A DNA stretch of 43,585 nt. Origin: Streptomyces sporangiiformans (GTDB lineage: Bacteria; Actinomycetota; Actinomycetes; Streptomycetales; Streptomycetaceae). The DNA is taken from assembly GCF_005768555.2 (NCBI RefSeq), contig NZ_VCHX02000120.1:1-43585 (forward strand), read 5' to 3'. The stretch's first letter is position 1. Every line of letters starts with the position of its first letter. The notes beneath the pieces are model-generated. The model was given only the letters and a program-made list of their open reading frames with translations, was not told the DNA's origin and ran no database searches. Shown in pieces: positions 8,521-17,070 of the stretch. A program made the position numbers and the translations under genes.

Positions 8521-10116
8521 TTACTGCGGCGGGTTGCCGTGCTTACGGGAGGGCAGGTCCGCGTGCTTGGTGCGGAGCATCGCGAGGGAGCGGATGAGCA
8601 CCTCGCGGGTCTCTGCCGGGTCGATCACGTCGTCCACCAGGCCGCGCTCGGCCGCGTAGTACGGGTGCATCAGCTCGGACTTGTACTCCTTGACCATGCG
8701 CGCGCGCATGGCCTCGGGGTCCTCGGCCTCGGCGATCTGCCGCCGGAAGATGACGTTGGCGGCGCCTTCGGCGCCCATCACGGCGATCTCGTTCGTCGGC
8801 CACGCGTACGTGAGGTCCGCACCGATGGATTGGCTGTCCATGACGATGTAGGCACCTCCGTACGCCTTCCGAAGGATCAGCGAGATCCGGGGCACGGTCG
8901 CGTTGCAGTACGCGTACAGCAACTTCGCGCCGTGGCGGATGATCCCACCGTGCTCCTGGTCGACGCCGGGCAGAAAGCCGGGGACGTCCAAAAGAGTGAC
9001 GATCGGAATGTTGAACGCGTCGCACATCTGCACGAACCGCGCGGCTTTCTCGCTGGCCTCGATGTCCAGGACACCGGCCAGGGACTGCGGCTGGTTGGCG
9101 ATGATGCCGACCACCTGGCCGTCGAGACGGGCCAGGGCGCAGATGATGTTGCGGGCCCAGCGCTCGTGGACCTCCAGGAAGTCGCCGTCGTCGACGAGCT
9201 CCTCGATGACCTTGGCCATGTCGTACGGCCGGTTGCCGTCCGCGGGGACGAGGTCCAGGAGCACGTCCGAACGCCGGTCGGCGGGGTCCTCGGAGTCCGC
9301 GTGGGGCGGGTTCTCGCGGTTGTTGGACGGCAGCATCGACAGGAGGTAGCGGACCTCCGCGATGCAGGTCTCCTCGTCGTCGTACGCGAAGTGCGCGACG
9401 CCCGAGGTCTCGGCGTGCACGTCCGCGCCGCCGAGGCCGTTCTGGGTGATCTCCTCACCGGTGACCGCCTTCACGACGTCCGGGCCGGTGATGAACATCT
9501 GCGAGGTGTCACGGACCATGAAGACGAAGTCCGTGAGCGCCGGCGAGTACGCCGCACCGCCCGCGCACGGGCCGAGCATGACGCTGATCTGCGGGATGAC
9601 CCCGGACGCCTTCGTGTTGCGCTGGAAGATGCCGCCGTAACCCGCGAGGGCGGAGACGCCCTCCTGGATCCGCGCGCCCGCACCGTCGTTGAGCGACACG
9701 AGGGGCGCCCCGGCCGCGATGGCCATGTCCATGATCTTGTGGATCTTCGTGGCGTGGGCCTCACCCAGCGCGCCGCCGAAGATCCGGAAGTCGTGGGCGT
9801 AGACGAAGACCGTCCGGCCCTCCACCGTGCCCCAGCCGGTGATCACACCGTCGGTGTGCGGCTTCTTGGCCTCCAGGCCGAAGCCGGTGGCCCGGTGCCG
9901 GCGCAGTTGCTCGACCTCGTTGAACGAGCCCTCGTCCAGCAGGAGCTCGATACGCTCCCGGGCGGTCAGCTTGCCCTTGGCGTGCTGCGCCTCGGTGGCC
10001 TTGTCGCTGGGTCCGCGCAGCGCCTCCGCACGGATCGCGTGCAGTTCGGCCACCCGCCCGCGCGCGTCGGTGGGTTCGCCGGCCGAGGATTCGGCGGTCT
10101 CGTCCAAAACGGTCAT
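8521..10116 (-). CDS. accB: Acyl-CoA carboxylase carboxyltransferase (beta) subunit
   Basis: A 531-aa biotin-dependent carboxyltransferase that moves CO2 from carboxybiotin to acetyl- or propionyl-CoA, making malonyl- or methylmalonyl-CoA for fatty acids and polyketides. Both crotonase-like halves are complete: ATGFGLEAKKPHTDGVITGWGTVEGR and the oxyanion segment GPCAGGAAYSPA in the N-half; DVPGFLPGVDQEHGGIIRHGAKLLYAY, ILRKAYGGAYIVM and IGADLTYAWPTNEIAVMG in the C-half, carrying the Asp of DLTYAWP that is tied to acyl-chain choice in this family. The start is the ATG of MTVLDETAE at 10116; no clear ribosome site precedes it, and a possible -10 TATGGT lies just upstream, so the message may be nearly leaderless. 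By position it matches S. coelicolor accB rather than pccB (memory). Confidence 0.93.
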   Translation of the reverse strand: MTVLDETAESSAGEPTDARGRVAELHAIRAEALRGPSDKATEAQHAKGKLTARERIELLLDEGSFNEVEQLRRHRATGFGLEAKKPHTDGVITGWGTVEGRTVFVYAHDFRIFGGALGEAHATKIHKIMDMAIAAGAPLVSLNDGAGARIQEGVSALAGYGGIFQRNTKASGVIPQISVMLGPCAGGAAYSPALTDFVFMVRDTSQMFITGPDVVKAVTGEEITQNGLGGADVHAETSGVAHFAYDDEETCIAEVRYLLSMLPSNNRENPPHADSEDPADRRSDVLLDLVPADGNRPYDMAKVIEELVDDGDFLEVHERWARNIICALARLDGQVVGIIANQPQSLAGVLDIEASEKAARFVQMCDAFNIPIVTLLDVPGFLPGVDQEHGGIIRHGAKLLYAYCNATVPRISLILRKAYGGAYIVMDSQSIGADLTYAWPTNEIAVMGAEGAANVIFRRQIAEAEDPEAMRARMVKEYKSELMHPYYAAERGLVDDVIDPAETREVLIRSLAMLRTKHADLPSRKHGNPPQ

Positions 10117-10270
10117 GTAGCGACCATACGAAGTCCACCAAGAAAAGCGAGCCGTCGACTCCTCACAGTCTCCGACCCGTTTTCCTGGTACCACTGAACA
10201 GAACCCCTACCTTATGCAGGCGTTCCAACTGCTCAGAGGGCTCTCGGCTTGTAGGGGTCACACAAACCCA

Positions 10271-10618
10271 TCAGCCGAGAGACACCTCACATTCGGTGGT
10301 CACACATGCCGCCCCCGGAGTGACACGCAGCCGCAGTCGGCCTCCGGTGGCGAGCACCTCGACGGACGGATCGGCGCGCACGACGCCGCGTACGGGATGC
10401 CGCCGGACGATCTCCAGGGCCTCGCCGGTACGAGTACCACGACGGAAATGATCGCTGCGCATGACGTGCAGGTCGTCGCTCTTGAGGTAACCCCGGCTGA
10501 TGGCACGCCCGTTGACGCTGCCCATCATCATCCAGTCGCGGATCAGGGGCGCGTGGGCGTGCTCCGCGCTGTCGAGGGTGATCCACTCATGGGGGCGGCC
10601 ACCTGTGGAGCGGCGCAT
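10271..10618 (-). CDS. Small protein of unknown function (115 aa)
   Basis: I do not recognise the family. Third codon positions are strongly G/C on the minus strand, which supports real coding over the antisense frames. The protein is soluble-looking, with PHEWITLDSAEHAHAPLIRDWMM at the start, SDDLHVMRSDHFRRG in the middle and a beta-rich end (RLRLRVTPGAACVTT). The first ATG has no ribosome site and follows paired TTCAAC boxes by only eight bases, so it may be leaderless and share an operator with the divergent yceI gene. A downstream start cannot be excluded. Confidence 0.6.
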   Translation of the reverse strand: MRRSTGGRPHEWITLDSAEHAHAPLIRDWMMMGSVNGRAISRGYLKSDDLHVMRSDHFRRGTRTGEALEIVRRHPVRGVVRADPSVEVLATGGRLRLRVTPGAACVTTECEVSLG

Positions 10619-10625
10619 GACATCA

Positions 10626-10676
10626 GTTGAAAGTTGAACGGAATAGGTCTACGGTCGGCATCGTTGAAGATTCAAC
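10626..10676. promoter_or_regulatory. Divergent control region with GTTGAA/TTCAAC boxes
   Basis: GTTGAA occurs at 10626 and 10633 as a 7-nt direct repeat, and again as the palindrome GTTGAAGATTCAAC at 10663-10676. A plausible promoter toward yceI is TTGAAA (10627-10632), a 17-base spacer and TACGGT (10650-10655), which places the palindrome over the transcription start. Such TTGAA-N-TTCAA palindromes are typical of MarR-type repressors; no such regulator gene is next to it. Confidence 0.5.
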
Positions 10677-10718
10677 AGCCTCGGCGCAAGGTCGGGGCTC
10701 ATCCCCAAGGAGCCAGTC

Positions 10719-11342
10719 ATGGGTCTCTTCGGCCGCAAGAGCACGACCGACACCGCTGCCACCGCCACCGCCACGGCTCCCGTCGCCGTGAACCCCGAGT
10801 TGGCCGCCCTCACCGGCGACTACACCATCGACCCGTCCCACACGACGATCGGCTTCGTCGCCCGGCACGCCATGGTCACGAACGTCAAGGGCGGCTTCCT
10901 CGACTTCTCCGGGAGCCTGTACCTGGACGGCACGGACCCGTCCCGGTCCACCGCGTCCATCGACGTCAAGATGGACAGCATCGACACCGGTTCCGCCGAC
11001 CGTGACGGTCACCTCAAGAGCGCGGACTTCTTCAGGACGGACGAGTTCCCGGCGATGACGTTCCGCTCCACCGAGGCACAGGCCCTGGGGGGCGACGACT
11101 ACCGCATCACCGGCGACCTGACGATCCTCGGCACCACCAAGCCGCTCTCCATCGACCTGGAGTTCAACGGCTCCGCGAAGGACCCCTTCGGCAACGAGCG
11201 TGTCGGCTTCGAGGGCAAGGCGGAGATCCTGCGCTCCGAGTGGGGTCTCACCTGGAACGCGGCGCTCGAGACCGGTGGCGTTCTCGTCTCCGACAAGATC
11301 AAGCTGAACTTCGACATCTCGGCGATCAAGAACGCCGGTTGA
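10719..11342 (+). CDS. YceI family lipid-binding-fold protein
   Basis: A 207-aa YceI-like protein. AAGGAG lies seven bases before the ATG. After a Thr/Ala-rich N-terminus of about 30 residues comes the hallmark start of the domain, GDYTIDPSHTTIGFVARHAMVTNVKG, then SIDTGSADRDGHLKSADFF, EFPAMTFRST, ITGDLTILGTTKPLSIDLEF and the closing strand KIKLNFDISAIKN. The family folds as a lipocalin-like barrel binding long isoprenoid or fatty chains. Unlike the periplasmic E. coli protein there is no signal peptide; the protein starts MGLFGRKS and is likely cytosolic. Probably controlled by the palindrome over its promoter. Confidence 0.9.
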   Translation: MGLFGRKSTTDTAATATATAPVAVNPELAALTGDYTIDPSHTTIGFVARHAMVTNVKGGFLDFSGSLYLDGTDPSRSTASIDVKMDSIDTGSADRDGHLKSADFFRTDEFPAMTFRSTEAQALGGDDYRITGDLTILGTTKPLSIDLEFNGSAKDPFGNERVGFEGKAEILRSEWGLTWNAALETGGVLVSDKIKLNFDISAIKNAG

Positions 11343-11432
11343 TCGCGCGGCGCCCGGCACTCCCCGACGTCCGCCACGTTCCGCCGTTCCGCCACCCGGA
11401 AACCACTGCGTTCATTCCGTGCGCGTACTGTG

Positions 11433-11459
11433 CAACAGCCGTACCAGCTACGGCTGTTG
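11433..11459. terminator. Perfect 11-bp hairpin downstream of yceI
   Basis: CAACAGCCGTA / TACGGCTGTTG with a five-base loop, 90 bases after the yceI stop and 63 before the amidase start. No T-run follows, so it could be a terminator of the T-less Streptomyces kind or an operator for the amidase gene. Confidence 0.45.
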
Positions 11460-11522
11460 ACGCACGATGAGCGTGTGCCCCTGCCGACCGGCCAGGGGGA
11501 TTCCAGTTCCAGGAGAGGCGCA

Positions 11523-12218
11523 GTGAGCACGAAGACGGGACCCCAGCGCTACCCCGGCGCGAGCCGGACGCACTGGCACCAGGATGAGTACGGCGGCGAT
11601 GCGATGGAGGTCAACTGCGTCGTCCTGCACACCACCGAGGGCCGCACCCTGCCGGGCTACGGCGGCGGAGCCTCGGCCCCGAACCTCACGGCGGTGCCCG
11701 ACCTCGCCGCCGAGAAGCTGGAGTGGTACCAGCACTTCGACATCGAGACCTCGTCCCGCGCCCTGGTCAACGAGGCGGGCGGCGTCGAGACGAACGCGCT
11801 CAACGTCTGCCAGGTCGAGCTTGTCGGCACCTGCGACCCGAAGACCCACGCCGAGTGGCAGGAGGCGGGGCAGTCGCACATCTACTGGCCGAAGGCCCCC
11901 TCCTGGGCCCTGCGCGAAGTCGCCCGCTTCCTCGCGTGGATGCACAGCGAGCACGACGTACCGCTGTCCGGACCGAAGGCGTGGCCCGCCTACCCGCAGT
12001 CGTACGGGAACGGTGAGGGACAGCGGATGAGCGACGCGGAGTGGAACGACTTCAAAGGGGTGTGCGGGCACATGCATGTCCCCGAGAACATGCACGGGGA
12101 TCCCGGGGCGGTCGACTTCTCCCAGCTCGTCAAGTACGCGAAAGAGGCGCAGGACCAAGGCTGGTCGGCACGCTTGACCAGGGCTTTTCGGCGTTGGACC
12201 GGGTCTGGTCGGCCGTAG
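11523..12218 (+). CDS. N-acetylmuramoyl-L-alanine amidase-like protein (Amidase_2 fold)
   Basis: A 231-aa protein with a GTG start at 11523 preceded by AGGAGAGG. The first zinc-ligand motif of the Amidase_2/PGRP fold is seen in EVNCVVLHTTEGRTLPGY and the second in CGHMHVPENMHGDPGAVDF (pattern GH-x-x-VP-x-N-x-H-x-DPG). ALNVCQVELVGTCD is the central strand. It would cut the bond between MurNAc and the stem peptide. No signal peptide or membrane segment is visible, which is odd for a cell-wall enzyme: it may leave by another route, act at lysis, or be phage-derived like many endolysins of this size. The C-terminus is basic (ARLTRAFRRWTG). Confidence 0.78.
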   Translation: MSTKTGPQRYPGASRTHWHQDEYGGDAMEVNCVVLHTTEGRTLPGYGGGASAPNLTAVPDLAAEKLEWYQHFDIETSSRALVNEAGGVETNALNVCQVELVGTCDPKTHAEWQEAGQSHIYWPKAPSWALREVARFLAWMHSEHDVPLSGPKAWPAYPQSYGNGEGQRMSDAEWNDFKGVCGHMHVPENMHGDPGAVDFSQLVKYAKEAQDQGWSARLTRAFRRWTGSGRP

Positions 12219-12368
12219 GGAGTGTCGTTTGGATCACCCCCTGGCCCGGGCCCGGCCGCCCTGGGCCCCGGGTGACTCAGGATCGGCGATCGCCTTGGCC
12301 GCCGCCACCTCCGCGAGCCCCGTCGGCTGCCCTTCGTGCGTCGGGCGCGGGGAGATAATGTTGCGGCG

Positions 12369-12911
12369 ATGTCCGCGTTCATGCAGCAACTCCCGGCGCT
12401 CATAGGCGTGATCATCGGCGCCCTGGGCTCGTATCTGGCCATCGTCCGCGGGGACCGGGCCCGTTTCCGGCGCGAGCAGGCAGTTCGCCGGGAGGAGCGG
12501 CGGCTGGCGGTGTACTCCGACTACGCCCGGGTCCTGAAGAAGACCGTGACCCTGACCTACCGGGTCGCGGCCCACCTCGGAAACGACCCCCACCCTCACC
12601 CCGTGTCCCCCGAGGACGCGGCCCCGCAGCTGGCCGAGGCCCTCGACGCCCGCGACCCGGTCGGCGAGGCACTGCTGATGTTCGGCGCACCCGAGGTGGT
12701 GGAGCGGGCACGCGAGTGGGTCGTCGTGGTCATCGAGATGGAACGGTTCCTCGGCGAGCAAACCCGTGATCCCGAAGCCTGGTCGGCCCTGCTGGCCCGC
12801 CAGCGCGCCGCCCGCGGGCGGTATTACGCGGCGGTACGCAGTGACCTCTCGCTGCCGCCGGGACATTCGGGAGGGTGGATCCTCGACCAGCCGGCTCCGA
12901 GGTCTCAGTGA
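12369..12911 (+). CDS. Small membrane-anchored protein of unknown function
   Basis: A 180-aa protein with one N-terminal membrane helix (LPALIGVIIGALGSYLAIV, residues about 8-26), then a long charged helix (RARFRREQAVRREERRLAVYSDYAR) and a helical soluble domain. The ATG at 12369 is preferred; a GTG at 12336 has no ribosome site. This layout, a membrane anchor followed by a coiled helical domain, recurs in many Streptomyces hypothetical proteins without known role. Its last seven bases overlap the end of the convergent acetyltransferase gene. Confidence 0.7.
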   Translation: MSAFMQQLPALIGVIIGALGSYLAIVRGDRARFRREQAVRREERRLAVYSDYARVLKKTVTLTYRVAAHLGNDPHPHPVSPEDAAPQLAEALDARDPVGEALLMFGAPEVVERAREWVVVVIEMERFLGEQTRDPEAWSALLARQRAARGRYYAAVRSDLSLPPGHSGGWILDQPAPRSQ

Positions 12912-13537
12912 ACCGACGGTTCGCTGTCAGGGCCCGCTCGAAGGTCCAGCATCATGTCGAGCGACCGCGAACCGTCCGGCCCGGTGAAGGGGCCGACCGG
13001 CTGGAAGCCGTTCTTCTCGTAGTACCGGATGGCTTGAGGGTTGTCGCTGCGGACGCCGCCCCAGAGGATGATCACCGTCCGGCCGAGCCGGCGTGCGGCG
13101 GAGGTGATGAGCGGGAAGGCGAGCGTCCCGACGCCCCTGCCCTGGTAGTCGTCGGCCAGAGTGGGTCCGAAGCGGCAGTCGGTCGTCACGGCCAGGCGGA
13201 TGCCCGCCTCGTGGTAGCGCGCGATGTCCCACGGTGTGAGAGCCAGGCTGAATTCGAAGAGGCCGACGATCCTGCCGGACAGCCCTTCCTCGAGCACCAG
13301 CCTGAGCTTGTCGTAGCGCGCGATCGCGTCGCACAGCTCCTGGGCAGCGACGAGGTCGTACCCGTCGAACGTGCTGAGCCGTCTCGATTCGGGGGAAAGG
13401 GCCCCGAGGAACCCTGCCAGGGGCTCCGCGTCGGCGTGCGTGAGGGGGCGGAGGACGAGCTCCGTACCGTCATGAAGGTCCAGGCGGCTCGTCAGGGCCA
13501 GGGGATCCTCGGCGATCTCCGCGAGCGTGAGCGCCAC
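12905..13537 (-). CDS. GNAT family N-acetyltransferase
   Basis: A 210-aa acetyl-CoA-dependent acetyltransferase. The GTG start at 13537 has GGGGGAGG upstream. The acetyl-CoA loop is in LADDYQGRGVGTLAFPLI (pattern Q-G-R-G-V-G) and the C-terminal strand is in NPQAIRYYEKNGFQPVG, a typical GNAT ending. The N-terminal part (LRPLTHADAEPLAGFLGALSPESRRLSTF) resembles acetyltransferases that act on small molecules or protein ends. Substrate unknown. It is divergent from the chloramphenicol exporter leader, with only 61 bases between the starts. Confidence 0.85.
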   Translation of the reverse strand: MALTLAEIAEDPLALTSRLDLHDGTELVLRPLTHADAEPLAGFLGALSPESRRLSTFDGYDLVAAQELCDAIARYDKLRLVLEEGLSGRIVGLFEFSLALTPWDIARYHEAGIRLAVTTDCRFGPTLADDYQGRGVGTLAFPLITSAARRLGRTVIILWGGVRSDNPQAIRYYEKNGFQPVGPFTGPDGSRSLDMMLDLRAGPDSEPSVH

Positions 13538-13561
13538 AGCAGTTTCCTCCCCCTAAATCGA

Positions 13562-13591
13562 TGGACCTCGTCCGGCGATCGTGGCTAGTCT
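13562..13591 (+). promoter_or_regulatory. Likely promoter of the chloramphenicol exporter leader
   Basis: TGGACC (13562-13567), an 18-base spacer and TAGTCT (13586-13591). A start about seven bases downstream would fall on or next to the ATG of the leader ORF at 13599, giving a leaderless message as is common in Streptomyces. Confidence 0.45.
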
Positions 13592-13598
13592 CGCCGTC

Positions 13599-13667
13599 AT
13601 GTCCAGTCCCGAGGCGTCAAGACTCCGGCCACCGGCTCTCCGGTGGCTGTTTGGGATGTCGGACTGA
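13599..13667 (+). CDS. Leader peptide ORF of a translational attenuator (22 aa)
   Basis: Begins MSSPEASRLRPPALR and ends WLFGMSD. It overlaps the element at 13618-13627 that is complementary to the exporter ribosome site and an 8-bp hairpin GCCACCGG/CCGGTGGC at 13628-13647. Codons 6 and 7 are Ala and Ser; chloramphenicol is known to stall ribosomes when Ala, Ser or Thr is the penultimate residue of the nascent chain. A ribosome paused with codon 7 in the P site would cover the anti-ribosome-site element. Inferred from position and complementarity. Confidence 0.55.
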   Translation: MSSPEASRLRPPALRWLFGMSD

Positions 13668-13778
13668 GTCTCCACCAACGTGGCAGCTCCGCGATCGATC
13701 GCGATCGGAATCACCCCTTCACCGCCGCCGGAACGCCGTGCCGTGGGCCGTGTTCGTTTTCGGGTGTGCGGAGTCTTG
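13618..13778 (+). promoter_or_regulatory. Ribosome-site-sequestering attenuator for the exporter
   Basis: CAAGACTCCG at 13618-13627 is the exact reverse complement of CGGAGTCTTG at 13769-13778, which contains the GGAG ribosome site of the exporter ATG at 13781. Pairing would hide the ribosome site until a ribosome stalls on the leader ORF. A 14-bp palindrome CGCGATCGATCGCG (13690-13703) lies in the loop between them. Confidence 0.6.
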
Positions 13779-13780
13779 TC

Positions 13781-14965
13781 ATGCCGTTCGGGCTTTATCT
13801 GTTGGGGCTTGCTGTCTTTGCCCAGGGGACTTCTGAGTTCATGCTGTCCGGGCTTGTGCCGGACATCGCGCGGGATCTGCGGGTTTCCGTACCGGCAGCC
13901 GGGGCGCTGACCTCGGCGTTCGCCGTGGGCATGGTGGTCGGGGCGCCTCTGATGGCTGCCATGAGCCGGCGGTGGTCCCGGCGGGCGGCCTTGCTGGGGT
14001 TCCTCGGGACCTTTCTGGCCGTTCATGTGGTGGGGGCGCTCACCAGCAGCTTCGGGGTGCTGGTCGCCACGCGGGTCGTGGGGGCACTGGCCAACGCCGG
14101 GTTTCTGGCCGTCGCCGTCGTGACGGCCGTCGGGATGGTCGAGGCGAACGCCAAGGGGCGGGCCACGTCTGTGCTCCTTGGCGGGGTCACCGTCGCGTGT
14201 GTCGCCGGGGTTCCCGGTGGGGCCTTGCTGGGGCAGGTGTGGGGGTGGCGGTCGGCCTTCTGGGCGGTGGTGGTGCTGTCCGTACCGGCCTTGTTCGCGA
14301 TCGTGCGGTCCGTGCCGGGCGGGGGCGCCGACGCGGCCCGCGTGAGTGTGCGCGGAGAGGTTCGGGCCCTGGGCTCGCCTCGGCTTCAAGTCGCCCTCCT
14401 GCTCGGTGCGTTGGTGAACGGGGCGACCTTCTGTACGTTCACGTATCTCGCACCGGTGGCCATCTCGGTCTCCGGCCTCGGGGCCTCGTGGGTGCCCGCC
14501 GTGCTGGCGCTCTTCGGACTGGGGTCCTTCGTCGGGGTCACGGTGGCCGGGCGGATCGCCGATGCCCGGCCCGTACCGGTCCTGGTGATCGGTGGGGTGG
14601 CGCTGCTGGCCGGGTGGGTCGTGTTCGCGCTGTCCGCCGGGAATCCGGTGGCGGTGATCGTCCTGGCCTTCGTTCAGGGCACGCTCTCGTTCGGCGTCGG
14701 ATCCACGCTGATCACCCAGGCGCTGTACGCGGCGGCCGACGCGCCCACCCTGGCGGGCGGCTTCGCCACGGCCGCGTTCAATGTCGGTGCCGCGGTCGGG
14801 CCATGGGTCGGCGGGGTCGTGATCGGGGCCGGGCTCGGGTATCGCGCGCCGTTGTGGGTGAGTGCCGGGCTGGTGGGAGTCGCCCTCGTGCTGGGAGCGG
14901 CAAGTCGCCTCAGTCGTACGGCCCGTACCGACCGCGCGGCCCGTACGGCATCATCGTCCGCATGA
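13781..14965 (+). CDS. MFS chloramphenicol exporter, Cmx/CmlR type
   Basis: A 394-aa major facilitator efflux protein with 12 predicted membrane segments. It opens MPFGLYLLGLAVFAQGTSEF with SGLVPDIARDLRVSVPAAGALTSAFAVGM, very close to the corynebacterial Cmx and Streptomyces CmlR exporters. The motif-C-like region VPGGALLGQVWGWRSAFW and the late segments QGTLSFGVGSTLITQALYAA and AAFNVGAAVGPWVGG also fit. It would expel chloramphenicol and perhaps related phenicols by proton antiport. The ATG at 13781 has GGAG at 13770-13773, inside the attenuator described above. Codon use is richer in GGG and GTG than the neighbours. The C-terminus is an Arg/Ala-rich tail. Confidence 0.88.
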   Translation: MPFGLYLLGLAVFAQGTSEFMLSGLVPDIARDLRVSVPAAGALTSAFAVGMVVGAPLMAAMSRRWSRRAALLGFLGTFLAVHVVGALTSSFGVLVATRVVGALANAGFLAVAVVTAVGMVEANAKGRATSVLLGGVTVACVAGVPGGALLGQVWGWRSAFWAVVVLSVPALFAIVRSVPGGGADAARVSVRGEVRALGSPRLQVALLLGALVNGATFCTFTYLAPVAISVSGLGASWVPAVLALFGLGSFVGVTVAGRIADARPVPVLVIGGVALLAGWVVFALSAGNPVAVIVLAFVQGTLSFGVGSTLITQALYAAADAPTLAGGFATAAFNVGAAVGPWVGGVVIGAGLGYRAPLWVSAGLVGVALVLGAASRLSRTARTDRAARTASSSA

Positions 14966-15260
14966 ACGTCGACGTCGAATGGGTCACCGTCGCCTCGTAC
15001 GAGAACGTACGAGGGCGTCCGCTCCCCCTGGCCGCCGTTCGCGCTTGACTGCGCGAGCGCGGGATCGACTGGATGCCGTTCTTCATGGAGGAACTCCGGT
15101 GGGATCTGCCGTGTGGGCGCGGGCCCGATGGCCACTGGCGCGGCGGGATCACCGTCCAGGTGGCGGCGGGGGCCCTGCGGCGGCTCGGGCTGCATCCGGG
15201 CCAGCCGGCGGCGGAGGTCAACGGGCCTTCGCCGCCTGGCTGGTGGCATGCGGCGGGTGA
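14962..15260 (+). pseudogene. Decayed small gene
   Basis: Starts with an ATG overlapping the exporter stop: MNVDVEWVTVASYENVRG..., then an in-frame TGA at 15046, after which the same frame continues as LRERGIDWMPFFMEELRWDLP and ITVQVAAGALRRLGLHPGQ with good coding composition. Near 15215-15225 coding character passes to another frame reading AFAAWLVACGG and a stop at 15258. One nonsense change plus one frameshift would explain it. The family is not certain. An open stretch reading on to 15384 ends in a His-Gly run caused by a DNA repeat and is probably not native. The remaining bases to 15423 hold only that repeat. Confidence 0.4.
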
Positions 15261-15339
15261 GCGTTACGGGCGACGCGGGCCGGTGTCCCCGGCTGCCGGC
15301 CGTCGCCCGGCGGACCGATGTCCCCCTGGCCCCGAGCCC

Positions 15340-15380
15340 GGCCACGGCCACGGCCACGGCCACGGCCACGGCCACGGCCA
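15340..15380 (+). repeat. Hexanucleotide tandem repeat
   Basis: GGCCAC repeated about 6.8 times in perfect tandem, between the decayed gene and the next acetyltransferase. A slippage-prone microsatellite. Confidence 0.9.
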
Positions 15381-15423
15381 ATAATCCCGTGCGGGACCCG
15401 TCGTTCGCCGTTAGCCTCCGGCC

Positions 15424-15918
15424 ATGACCTGGCTGCCCCCGGACTTCGTCCATCCCGTACGTGCCGAGTTGCCCGGCGGGCCGTACCTGCGCCCGATCAC
15501 CGGCGCCGACGCCGCGATCGACTACCCGACCGTGATGGGGTCACGGGAGCGGTTGTGGGAGGTCTTCGGGGAGGCCTGGGGGTGGCCGGCGGCCACCATC
15601 ACGTACGAGGCGAACAAGGCGGACCTGGAGCGGCACGAGGCCGAGATCGCCGCCCATGAGTCCTTCAACTACGTGGTGCTCGACGCCGCCGGCACGACCG
15701 AGTACGGGTGTGTCTACATCGATCCGCCGGCGAAGGCGGGCGCCGACGCCGAGGTCTCGTGGTGGGTCGTGGACGAGCAGGTCGGGAGCGATCTGGAGCG
15801 GGCGCTCGACGCGTTCGTGCCCCGGTGGATCGCGCAGGCGTGGCCGTTCGAGCGGCCGCGGTTCATCGGGCGGGATCTGTCGTGGAAGGAGTGGCTGGCC
15901 CTGCCGGACGCCGGCTGA
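15424..15918 (+). CDS. GNAT-like acetyltransferase
   Basis: A 164-aa protein. GGPYLRPITGADAAIDYPTVMGSRERLWEVFG is followed by NYVVLDAAGTTEYGCVYIDPP and AEVSWWVVDEQVGSDLERALDAFVPRWI, the strand and helix order of GNAT enzymes. The usual Q-x-x-G-x-G/A acetyl-CoA loop is replaced by DEQVGSDLE, a divergent form seen in some actinobacterial members, so acetyl-CoA binding is not proven by motif. The substrate is unknown. The ATG at 15424 has no good ribosome site; GGCC precedes it directly. Confidence 0.72.
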   Translation: MTWLPPDFVHPVRAELPGGPYLRPITGADAAIDYPTVMGSRERLWEVFGEAWGWPAATITYEANKADLERHEAEIAAHESFNYVVLDAAGTTEYGCVYIDPPAKAGADAEVSWWVVDEQVGSDLERALDAFVPRWIAQAWPFERPRFIGRDLSWKEWLALPDAG

Positions 15919-16011
15919 AGCCCGCCCCACCTCGCCTCTGCCGCCTCACCACTGCCACCTCACCGCTGCCGCCCCGCCGCTCTGCCGCCCCGCATGGCCG
16001 GATTTCGCGCC

Positions 16012-16961
<950 letters not shown>

Positions 16962-17015
16962 ACATCCCAGCACGGCCGCCTGGTGCGTCCCGGCGGTTCA
17001 GTGCGCCATGCACGA

Positions 17016-17039
17016 GCCCGGCGTCCCCTGGCGCCGGGC
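17016..17039. terminator. Shared terminator between trypsin and TPM genes
   Basis: A stem GCCCGGCG / CGCCGGGC with an eight-base loop lies between the two convergent stops at 16961 and 17071, so it can serve both. Confidence 0.65.
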
Positions 17040-17070
17040 CCGTTTGCCGGTACCCCTTGTCGGCCGCCCG

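Noticed and set aside
8539..10197. A 552-codon open frame antisense to accB
   Set aside because: The minus frame is unmistakably a carboxyltransferase; the plus frame is its shadow.
15340..15380. GGCCAC array as a CRISPR or a metal-binding His-Gly protein end
   Set aside because: Units are six bases with no spacers. The His-Gly run arises only from translating the repeat in a frame that follows a decayed gene.
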